This document shows positions 1 through 6,765 of a DNA stretch of 40,253 nucleotides, piece after piece. The position numbers were made by a program, and so were the translations under genes. Within the stretch, counting starts at the first letter, position 1, and the number at the start of each line of letters is the position of its first letter. Below the pieces are notes generated by a model. The model made no database searches and had not been told where the DNA came from. It worked only from the letters and a program-made list of their open reading frames with translations. This DNA is from Shewanella saliphila (lineage in GTDB: Bacteria > Pseudomonadota > Gammaproteobacteria > Enterobacterales > Shewanellaceae): positions 1 to 40,253 of the forward strand of contig NZ_BMQV01000043.1 of NCBI RefSeq assembly GCF_014648295.1, written 5' to 3'.

Positions 1-196
1 ATTCAGCAGTCGCTTGTAACTCTAGAGAAAATTCAGACATAAAAAAATCGGCCTCAGAAATAAATCTAAGACCGATTATGAAGCCTAGAAAAGATCGTTC
101 AAGTCGCTTAAACGATCGGCATTAGCACGTATGCTGGCTTTTAAAGAGTTTACTTGAGTTATGGCTATTTAAGCTGAAACTCAAATTAACTGGCGA
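1..196. other. non-coding end downstream of efp
   Basis: No convincing open reading frame lies here. The stretch holds two hairpins. One is a likely minus-strand terminator at 41-77. The other has 7-bp arms at 93-99 and 111-117 (GATCGTT / AACGATC) around an 11-nt loop. Whatever gene lies to the left is outside the window. Confidence 0.6.
41..77 (-). terminator. probable rho-independent terminator of efp
   Basis: Read on the minus strand, arms AATCGG and CCGATT close an imperfect hairpin followed directly by a run of seven T. It lies about 120 nt past the efp stop, so efp would carry a 3' tail that includes a second small hairpin at 93-117. Confidence 0.6.
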
Positions 197-757
197 TTAA
201 ACGCGCTTTTTGAACTCGCCTGTGCGAGTGTCAATTTCAATTTTGTCGCCCACTTTAACGAAGTCAGCCACTGTAACAGTACCGCCACCAGTGATGGTCG
301 CTGGCTTCATTACTTTACCTGAAGTGTCGCCACGAGCAGAAGGCTCAGTGTAGATAACTTCACGTACGATGTGTACTGGTAATTCAACTGAAATCGCTTT
401 GTCGTTGTAGAAAGTCACTTGACACTGATCTTCCATGCCATCAACGATGTATGCAGCTGAATCACCTAGGTTGTCAGCTTCAACGTCATACTGGTTGTAC
501 TCTTCATCCATAAATACATACATAGGATCAGCAAAGTAAGAGTAAGTACAATCAAGACGTTCTAAAATGATGTCTTCTAACTTGTCTTCGCCTTTGAAGG
601 TTTGTTCAGTGCCAGAATCAAGCAATAAGTTTTTTAATTTTAACTTAACGATTGCAGCATTACGGCCAGAACGAGTTGTTTCAGTTTTCTGAACAACCCA
701 TGGGCTGCCATCTAACATGATCACGTTGCCAGGACGGATTTCATGAGCAGTTTTCAT
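197..757 (-). CDS. efp: elongation factor P, EarP/rhamnose type
   Basis: Cytosolic translation factor that binds between the P and E sites and relieves ribosome stalling at polyproline stretches. The 186-residue length and the N-terminal KOW-like domain followed by two OB folds fit the family. The tip loop reads RSGRNA, with Arg at residue 32, where the E. coli-type factor has the Lys modified by EpmA. Arg32 marks the subfamily rhamnosylated by EarP, whose gene lies 1.2 kb or less upstream on the same strand. A Shine-Dalgarno AGGAAA sits 7 nt before the ATG. earP and efp run in the same direction with about 50 nt between them, so they are probably co-transcribed. Identification is secure; the modification state is inferred from the residue and the neighbour. 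Confidence 0.97.
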   Translation of the reverse strand: MKTAHEIRPGNVIMLDGSPWVVQKTETTRSGRNAAIVKLKLKNLLLDSGTEQTFKGEDKLEDIILERLDCTYSYFADPMYVFMDEEYNQYDVEADNLGDSAAYIVDGMEDQCQVTFYNDKAISVELPVHIVREVIYTEPSARGDTSGKVMKPATITGGGTVTVADFVKVGDKIEIDTRTGEFKKRV

Positions 758-806
758 TGTACTATTTCCTATATATATGGACTTTTTATATTTACAGAGC
801 AGTATC

Positions 807-2000
807 TTAGCTATTTTTAACGAATTGAACTAGTCGACTCGCAAGATCTGCATCATTTAACGCGTTATTTGGCCAATTAATCGCATGTTGCTGTAATGGC
901 AAAATAACAGAATTCAATTGCTGCCAGTGGTTAACCACGGCGTTTGCATCCCCTTGATTGAAGGCCAAATTCACCTCAGCCCAGGTTGCTGCGATTTGTG
1001 CTGCGAGATTATCGCAGTAAATCCGCATAAAAGCTTGTAATTTTATGAGATGATAATCATCTTCTTGCGGATAGATGTGCCAAATGAAAGGTTTGGCTGC
1101 CCATTGGGCCCGCAAAAATGAATCTTCTCCTCGCACAATATTAAAATCACAGCTCCATAGCAAGCGATCAAAGCCTGTCTGATCGGTCATGGGTAAAATA
1201 TGCAATATGAGTTGGCCTAACTTGATCTGTTGCCCTGGTATTAGCTCACTGACAGTGCAGGGCAGAAACTCTGTTAAGCTGTGTAAACTTCGACCTTTAG
1301 GGATAAGCACATGCATTGCTTGAGTTGCGTGTTGCCATTGTTTGACTAATGCGTTGAGTGCTGCGGTTTCGTAACTAAACACGCTGATGACAGTGTCATC
1401 AGGCTCAATGCCACTTAAACCAAGTTGGCTAAATAAGGCCATTTTATTATTGGGATTAGCTTGCCAGTTATCGCGCTCAACAAACAATTGTTGCTCACAA
1501 ATTAATCCGCCGGTTTTGTCACTAAACCCTGGGAAGTAAAACCATTTTTTTACCCCATTAGCTTGAGTTGACGGTAAACCGTGGCAGCCTTCTACCCAAT
1601 CTTCGGCGCTTAAATACTCTAGGTTTAACCAATGGGGAACTGTACTTTGTGGTTGCTTGTGCAGTTTATCGATGACTGATTTTACTTGTTCGGGTAATTC
1701 ACAAGCAAAGGCTTCAATAACCACTTGTCCGGCTATATAGTCTATATCCAAAGGGTTATTCCATTGAAATATATTCACGCCACTAAAGGATTGTCGACGT
1801 AGAGCAGGGTCTAGACTGGGTAAAATATGCGAAAAGCTGTGTAGGTCATCTACCCATAAATGCACGGTGATCTGGTATTCAGCGGCAAGCTGTTTGGCTA
1901 AACGCCAGGTGACGCCGATGTCGCCATAGTTATCGACTACGGTGCAGAAGATGTCCCAGTGTTTAGCTAATGTATGGTGCTCAGTTGCTGGCATAGTCAT
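807..2000 (-). CDS. earP: EF-P arginine rhamnosyltransferase EarP
   Basis: Transfers rhamnose from dTDP-rhamnose to Arg32 of EF-P in the cytosol. The N-terminus carries the DNYGDIGVTWR motif of the family, with its catalytic Asp. The C-terminal half has NIVRGEDSFLRAQWA, the nucleotide-sugar binding RGEDS segment. The overall two-Rossmann (GT-B) layout and about 397 residues fit. The reading frame stays open upstream to a TTG at 2042, but that codon lies inside the fldA terminator hairpin. I therefore place the start at the ATG at 1998-2000; the ATG two codons later is equally possible. Only a weak Shine-Dalgarno is visible. It sits directly upstream of its substrate gene efp. Confidence 0.93.
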   Translation of the reverse strand: MTMPATEHHTLAKHWDIFCTVVDNYGDIGVTWRLAKQLAAEYQITVHLWVDDLHSFSHILPSLDPALRRQSFSGVNIFQWNNPLDIDYIAGQVVIEAFACELPEQVKSVIDKLHKQPQSTVPHWLNLEYLSAEDWVEGCHGLPSTQANGVKKWFYFPGFSDKTGGLICEQQLFVERDNWQANPNNKMALFSQLGLSGIEPDDTVISVFSYETAALNALVKQWQHATQAMHVLIPKGRSLHSLTEFLPCTVSELIPGQQIKLGQLILHILPMTDQTGFDRLLWSCDFNIVRGEDSFLRAQWAAKPFIWHIYPQEDDYHLIKLQAFMRIYCDNLAAQIAATWAEVNLAFNQGDANAVVNHWQQLNSVILPLQQHAINWPNNALNDADLASRLVQFVKNS

Positions 2001-2028
2001 TATGAGTAATCTTATATAGCCAATACTA

Positions 2029-2054
2029 AAAAAGCGGCTCAACGCCGCTTTTTG
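2029..2054 (-). terminator. fldA terminator (bidirectional)
   Basis: AAAAAGCGG and CCGCTTTTT form a perfect hairpin with a short loop and T-runs on both strands. It lies about 30 nt past the fldA stop and just upstream of earP, separating the two transcripts. Confidence 0.85.
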
Positions 2055-2086
2055 TCAGTATTAGGTGACAGTATTAACAGATAATA

Positions 2087-2614
2087 TTAGTCAGCTAATT
2101 CAGCTAAACACATTTCTTCGTAAATTTGCTTAACCCATGCATCAACACGTTCTTCGGTCAGTTCTGGTTGACGGTCTTCGTCGATACCTAAACCGACAAA
2201 GTGATTGTCGTCTACCATGCCTTTAGAAGCTTCAAAGTCATAGCTTTCAGAAGGCCAGTGGCCAATGATAATACCACCGCGAGCTTCAACGATGTCGCGT
2301 ACCATGCCCATGGCATCAAGGAAGTATTCTGCGTAGTCTTCTTGGTCACCACAACCAAAAATAGCCACTAACTTATCGGTAAAGTCGATTTGCTCAAGCT
2401 CAGGGAAAAAATCATCCCAATCGCACTGTGCTTCGCCGTAATACCAGGTTGGAATGCCAAACATAAGCAAGTCGTATTCAGCGATTTGCTCTTTAGTGCT
2501 CTTAGCGATGTCTTTAACATCGAGCATGCTTTTACCCAGTTTTTTCTGGATCATTTTGGCTACAGCTTCGGTGTTACCTGTGTCGCTACCGAAAAAAAGA
2601 CCTACAGTTGCCAT
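2087..2614 (-). CDS. fldA: flavodoxin (long-chain)
   Basis: Small soluble FMN protein that carries single electrons between reductases and acceptors. The FMN phosphate loop GSDTGNTE is at residues 9-16. The flavin-stacking Trp and Tyr segments (PTWYYGEAQCDWDDF and CGDQEDYAEYF) are present, including the long-chain insertion. The length of 175 residues matches FldA of E. coli. As in E. coli, ybfE lies directly upstream, 51 nt away. A perfect terminator follows. No Fur box was recognised. Confidence 0.96.
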   Translation of the reverse strand: MATVGLFFGSDTGNTEAVAKMIQKKLGKSMLDVKDIAKSTKEQIAEYDLLMFGIPTWYYGEAQCDWDDFFPELEQIDFTDKLVAIFGCGDQEDYAEYFLDAMGMVRDIVEARGGIIIGHWPSESYDFEASKGMVDDNHFVGLGIDEDRQPELTEERVDAWVKQIYEEMCLAELAD

Positions 2615-2665
2615 TGTCTATCCTTTAAATATCTAGTTCGCGTTGTGCGATGTTCGAAAAACGTC

Positions 2666-2938
2666 TCAGTTGTCGAGTTGCTGTTGCAGAATAAATTCGA
2701 TTAACTGGCTACGACTGATGTTACTGTCCAAAGCTTGTTGGTTCAAGGCATCATATAAATCTTGTGACACTTTTAACTCTATTCGCTTTAAACCGTTAGC
2801 GCGATCACGCTGAATTTGGTTTCGCTTATTGATCTTTACTTGCTGTTCCCGAGAAAGTGGGTTACTTCTCGGACGCCCGCGGCGTGTTTCACTGGCAAAA
2901 AGGTCAATAGTCGTTCTATCTGTTGTTTCTTTTGCCAT
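2666..2938 (-). CDS. ybfE: YbfE-family small putative DNA-binding protein
   Basis: A 90-residue, strongly basic protein. The first 50 residues hold an RRGRPRSNPLSREQQ segment that looks like a DNA-contact arm. The C-terminal part (RIELKVSQDLYDALNQ, then SRSQLIEFILQQQ) has the strand-helix-helix form of Arc/MetJ ribbon-helix-helix proteins. Members are called LexA-regulated in E. coli, but I see no LexA box (CTGT-N8-ACAG) nearby, so SOS control is not supported here. It sits 6 nt after the DUF2788 gene and 51 nt before fldA, so it is likely part of one transcript. Its biochemical role is not known to me. Confidence 0.85.
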   Translation of the reverse strand: MAKETTDRTTIDLFASETRRGRPRSNPLSREQQVKINKRNQIQRDRANGLKRIELKVSQDLYDALNQQALDSNISRSQLIEFILQQQLDN

Positions 2939-2944
2939 TGTATT

Positions 2945-3166
2945 TTAACCGATCCCAGAGCCTTCCCAGGTCATCTGTATAATACCTTTTGCAATAAACC
3001 CGGCACAGCCGAGAAATAACACTGCCCAAACAATATATCGACCAAACTTAGGGACATTACCTTGTTTAAGCACATCATGGATTGCCATACCGATAAAAAA
3101 GAATATCGCAGCAAAAAACAAGTTCAAACCAACGGCTTCAATTTGATCCATGTACTGATTTAACAT
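2945..3166 (-). CDS. DUF2788-type small membrane protein
   Basis: A 73-residue protein with two clear membrane helices (roughly residues 13-31 and 45-65) joined by a short loop with HDVLKQGNVPKFGR. I recognise the pattern as DUF2788, a family with no established function. It ends 6 nt before ybfE, suggesting co-transcription. Compared with the enteric order fldA-ybfE-ybfF, this gene is inserted between ybfE and ybfF. Confidence 0.8.
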   Translation of the reverse strand: MLNQYMDQIEAVGLNLFFAAIFFFIGMAIHDVLKQGNVPKFGRYIVWAVLFLGCAGFIAKGIIQMTWEGSGIG

Positions 3167-3265
3167 ATTTCTACCTTCGCTTTAGTCATGTCTGGCGAAA
3201 AGAGGGCGCGAATATATCACATCGTGTCAGAATTGGGTATGTGCAAAAGGGTAAATAATTAAAAT

Positions 3266-4060
3266 TTACCCTTGGTTTTGTTCAATAAACTCAGCCACGA
3301 TACGATTGAATATCTCAGGCTTTTGAGCATGCAACCAATGACCTGTGCCATTTAAGGTTTTTGCCGTTACTTGAGGAAATTGACGGACAATTTCATCACG
3401 GTGCTCAGCGGTAACATAGTTTGAGTCACCACCGCGTATAAACAAGGTTGGCTTGTCAAAATGCACATCAGCGTTTACGGGCAAATCCCAACCAATGATA
3501 CGCGGGTAACAATGAATTAGACCATCAAGATTCATCTTCCATTCAAAGCCGGTGTCGGTTCGCTGCAAGTTTTTAAGCAAAAACTGCGCGGTACCTTCAT
3601 CTATGCCATTGGCCAGTAGATGAGCCAATGCCGACTTACGGCTGGTATGTTCGTCAAAGACTAAACTGGTTAACGCCGCAAACACGGTTTGGTGGCGCGG
3701 CTCATAAGCGACCGGAGCAATATCGGCAACCACCAAGCTTTTTACCCGAGTCGGATGGAATAACGCCATGGCCATGGCGATTTTTCCGCCCATCGAATGG
3801 CCGACAATGTGGGCACTATCAATGCTGAGTTGATCAAGTAATGCCACCATAGCATTGGCAAGTGTTGGGTAGTCCATCGTGTCCCAATGCTCACTTAGGC
3901 CGTGATTGGGCACATCGACCCGAATAACCTGATGGTTTTTTTCCAGTACACTGGCAAGGTTTTTCAAGTTATCTAAGTTACCAAATAGGCCATGAATAAG
4001 CAGGACTGTTTCACCTTGGCCGTGAGAGACATAATGCATAGTGCGATAAACTCGTGACAT
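3266..4060 (-). CDS. ybfF: YbfF-type alpha/beta hydrolase (acyl-CoA esterase)
   Basis: Cytosolic alpha/beta-hydrolase. The oxyanion segment LIHGLFGNLDNL, the nucleophile elbow GHSMGGK and the late GTGHWLHAQKP with the catalytic His are all visible, as in E. coli YbfF, which hydrolyses acyl-CoA and palmitoyl esters. Its position back-to-back with seqA is the same as in E. coli. The frame is open to an upstream ATG at 4105, but homology begins near HYVSHGQGE. I therefore choose the ATG at 4058-4060 (265 residues), with the ATG at 4037-4039 as an alternative. No strong ribosome site separates them. The exact substrate is inferred from the family. Confidence 0.9.
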   Translation of the reverse strand: MSRVYRTMHYVSHGQGETVLLIHGLFGNLDNLKNLASVLEKNHQVIRVDVPNHGLSEHWDTMDYPTLANAMVALLDQLSIDSAHIVGHSMGGKIAMAMALFHPTRVKSLVVADIAPVAYEPRHQTVFAALTSLVFDEHTSRKSALAHLLANGIDEGTAQFLLKNLQRTDTGFEWKMNLDGLIHCYPRIIGWDLPVNADVHFDKPTLFIRGGDSNYVTAEHRDEIVRQFPQVTAKTLNGTGHWLHAQKPEIFNRIVAEFIEQNQG

Positions 4061-4241
4061 CAAACAATGGGGCCGAATTTTGCGATAATGCACACAGCAA
4101 ATCAAGTTTTGATGACCGATGACATCAATTTTGCTGTAAATTTAAACGTGAGATGCGAATTTTTTATGAATATGTGCCATTAAATGATTTTGCCACTTTA
4201 TTAGTAGGTTATGCTTGGCTTACACTGAAGCCATACTTTTT

Positions 4242-4271
4242 GATCGCACGGAATTATTTTGATCGGCGATC
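4242..4271 (+). promoter_or_regulatory. cluster of three GATC sites in the seqA leader
   Basis: GATC occurs at 4242, 4261 and 4268, 66-95 nt before the chosen seqA start. SeqA binds pairs of hemimethylated GATC sites within about three helical turns, so this spacing (19 and 7 nt) would suit autoregulation. The sites are seen directly; the function is inferred. Confidence 0.4.
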
Positions 4272-4336
4272 ACCTGTTTAACGTGTTACGCACTGACGTT
4301 AAGCCTAAGACAAATAGAAGAATAAGGATGACTCTG

Positions 4337-4972
4337 ATGAAATACATTGAAATTGATGAAGAACTTTATCGTTTTATTGCCAGTAAAACGGAACGTATTG
4401 GTGAGAGTGCTTCTGATATTTTACGTCGATTATTGCATTTATCAGTGGAAAGCGTAGAGGTTGATTTACCGGAAGCGATCAGCGAACCAAGCCTTGAAGC
4501 TGAATCGGCAGAAACAACAGAAGCAGAATCTCAACGTAGTGAGTTATTTAATCAGGCCAAAGCTGCAGTCGAAAAAGTCATGGCAGTACAAGCTCAACCT
4601 GAAGTTGTGGCTCATATTGAACAAAGCGCAACTGAGATTGACTTTAAATCGATTGTTAATGAACATTTATTAGCTCAACAAAAAGGCGCTGTTGGCCGTT
4701 TTATGTGGTTACTGGGTAATTTACAGGCGGCAACTGGCAGCGACTTTAATAAAGTGCTCGACATTCAAGGTAAAGGTCGTTTGTATTTTGCCCGATCAAA
4801 ACAAGCGTTATTGGACTCAAGCCAATCATCGAACCCAAAAGAAATCGGTGCTAGCGGATTTTGGGTCACAACCAATAATAATACCGCCAAAAAACAAAAC
4901 ATTTTTATCGAGGTATTGGAACATTTAGGTTGTGACAGTGAATATGCCCGCACTATTGCAGACTATATTTAA
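4337..4972 (+). CDS. seqA: SeqA, negative modulator of replication initiation
   Basis: Binds hemimethylated GATC sites, sequesters oriC and helps organise newly replicated DNA. The N-terminal multimerisation domain (MKYIEIDEELYRFIASKT, then GESASDILRRLL) closely resembles E. coli SeqA. The C-terminal DNA-binding domain contains FLLGN-like FMWLLGNLQ and GRLYFARS. The frame continues upstream to 4259, but a Shine-Dalgarno AAGGAT lies 7 nt before the ATG at 4337, where the family N-terminus begins, giving 211 residues. That is longer than the 181 of E. coli because of a Glu/Ala-rich linker around residues 40-75. pgm follows about 50 nt later, as in enterics, so a seqA-pgm operon is likely. Confidence 0.95.
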   Translation: MKYIEIDEELYRFIASKTERIGESASDILRRLLHLSVESVEVDLPEAISEPSLEAESAETTEAESQRSELFNQAKAAVEKVMAVQAQPEVVAHIEQSATEIDFKSIVNEHLLAQQKGAVGRFMWLLGNLQAATGSDFNKVLDIQGKGRLYFARSKQALLDSSQSSNPKEIGASGFWVTTNNNTAKKQNIFIEVLEHLGCDSEYARTIADYI

Positions 4973-5021
4973 GGTTTTTTAAGTTTGTCATCCATTTTCA
5001 TTTACTCGTAGGAGACCAGTT

Positions 5022-6665
5022 GTGGCCATTCATCAACGCGCAGGACAGCAAGCATTACAAACGGATTTAGTGAATATTCCTAAATTGATGAGTCACTATT
5101 ATCGCATTATTCCCAATGTGGAAGATGTGCAGCAAAAAGTGACATTTGGTACATCAGGTCACCGTGGCAGTGCTTTTAACGCCAGTTTTAATCAAAATCA
5201 CATTTGGGCTATTGCCCAAGCGGTAGTGGATTATCGTCAATCTGCGGGCATTACCGGCCCTATGATTGTCGGTTTTGATACTCATGCATTGTCATATGCG
5301 GCATTTATGTCGGTAGTTGAAGTGCTGACCGCGAACCAAGTTAAAATACTCATCCAAAAAGAGGATGGATTTACCCCAACACCTGTGGTGTCGCAAGCTA
5401 TTGTGAGTGCTAATGCCAGTAAGCCCACGGCGTTGATAGACGGATTGATTATTACCCCGTCACATAATCCACCACAAGACGGCGGTATTAAATACAATCC
5501 TCCGCACGGCGGCCCTGCAGAAGGTGACATCACCAAAGTCATCGAAACCAAAGCTAACCAATATCTTGCTGAGCAATTAAGCGGCGTTAAGAAGGTTAAT
5601 TATGGTGTGGCGGTGCAATCGGGTTGGATTGATGAAGTTGATTTTATTGCGCCATATGTTGAATCACTGGCTGAAGTGATTGACATGGAGGCGATTAAAA
5701 AAGCCAACATTCGTTTAGGCGTTGATCCATTAGGCGGCTCTGGTATTTATTATTGGGAACAAATCGCTGCAAAATACGGCCTTGATATTACCTTGGTGAA
5801 TGACAAAGTTGATCCAACCTTTGGCTTTATGACACTGGATAAAGACGGCAAAATCCGTATGGACTGCTCGTCACCTTATGCGATGGCAGGTTTGCTAGCA
5901 CACAGTGAAAGCTATGATTTGTGTGTTGGTAACGACCCTGACTACGACCGCCACGGTATTGTGTGCCCAGGCTTTGGTTTAATGAACCCTAACCATTATT
6001 TAGCCGTGGCCATTGATTATTTAATGACTCATCGTCCGCACTGGTCTGAATCATTATCGGTAGGTAAAACGCTGGTCTCTAGCGCAATGATAGATCGCGT
6101 TTGTGCTGCATTAGGCCGTCAATGCTTAGAAGTGCCAGTCGGCTTTAAATGGTTTGTGGATGGTTTAGCCCAAAGCACGATTGCCTTTGGCGGTGAAGAA
6201 AGTGCCGGCGCGGCGTTTTTAAAACGTGATGGCAGCACCTGGTGTACCGATAAGGATGGCTTTATTTTGGCGCTACTTGCGGCTGAAATTTTAGCTGTGA
6301 CCGGTAAAACTCCAGCGCAGCGTTATAAAGAATTAACCGATCAATTTGGCGAAAGCTTTTATACCCGTATTGATAGCCCAATAAGCCTTAAGAAAAAAGC
6401 GAAGTTTGAACTACTCAATGCAGCAAGCTTTACTGATACTGAGCTTGCAGGTGAAACCATTACTGCGATTTTAAGCCATGCACCAGGAAACAATGCGGCA
6501 ATTGGTGGGATTAAAGTGACTACCGAAAACGGCTGGTTTGCAGCACGTCCGTCTGGCACCGAAGCGCTATTTAAAATCTACGCAGAGAGCTTTGTAAGCC
6601 AACAACATCTTGATGATATTATCGCCCAAGCGCAAACCATGATTGACTCGGCTTTAAAAGGTTAA
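5022..6665 (+). CDS. pgm: phosphoglucomutase (alpha-D-glucose phosphate-specific)
   Basis: Interconverts glucose 1-phosphate and glucose 6-phosphate, feeding UDP-glucose and storage polysaccharide synthesis. The phosphoserine loop TPSHNPP places the catalytic Ser at residue 147. The metal loop DPDYDRHG, the sugar-binding GGEESAGA and the phosphate-binding RPSGTE are all present in the usual order. The length of 547 residues matches E. coli Pgm (546). Translation starts at GTG, supported by AGGAGA 6 nt upstream and by the conserved MAIHQRAGQ N-terminus. It is downstream of seqA and ends at a bidirectional terminator shared with katG. Confidence 0.97.
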   Translation: MAIHQRAGQQALQTDLVNIPKLMSHYYRIIPNVEDVQQKVTFGTSGHRGSAFNASFNQNHIWAIAQAVVDYRQSAGITGPMIVGFDTHALSYAAFMSVVEVLTANQVKILIQKEDGFTPTPVVSQAIVSANASKPTALIDGLIITPSHNPPQDGGIKYNPPHGGPAEGDITKVIETKANQYLAEQLSGVKKVNYGVAVQSGWIDEVDFIAPYVESLAEVIDMEAIKKANIRLGVDPLGGSGIYYWEQIAAKYGLDITLVNDKVDPTFGFMTLDKDGKIRMDCSSPYAMAGLLAHSESYDLCVGNDPDYDRHGIVCPGFGLMNPNHYLAVAIDYLMTHRPHWSESLSVGKTLVSSAMIDRVCAALGRQCLEVPVGFKWFVDGLAQSTIAFGGEESAGAAFLKRDGSTWCTDKDGFILALLAAEILAVTGKTPAQRYKELTDQFGESFYTRIDSPISLKKKAKFELLNAASFTDTELAGETITAILSHAPGNNAAIGGIKVTTENGWFAARPSGTEALFKIYAESFVSQQHLDDIIAQAQTMIDSALKG

Positions 6666-6723
6666 GGCTGATTTAGCTAGGTTAGGGCAGGTTAAGATTC
6701 GAAGTGATTTTTAAAACGTAAAT

Positions 6724-6753
6724 AAAAAAGCACTGAATAATCAGTGCTTTTTT
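6724..6753. terminator. bidirectional terminator between pgm and katG
   Basis: AAAAAAGCACTGA and TCAGTGCTTTTTT form a perfect stem with T-runs on both strands. It serves both convergent genes. Confidence 0.92.
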
Positions 6754-6765
6754 ATGTCTAACGGA

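Noticed and set aside
2390..2704. Plus-strand frame opposite fldA
   Set aside because: It is antisense to a certain gene, with no ribosome site and unlikely composition.
2615..3265. LexA box controlling ybfE
   Set aside because: No CTGT-N8-ACAG match stands upstream of the operon; the LexA label comes only from the family name.
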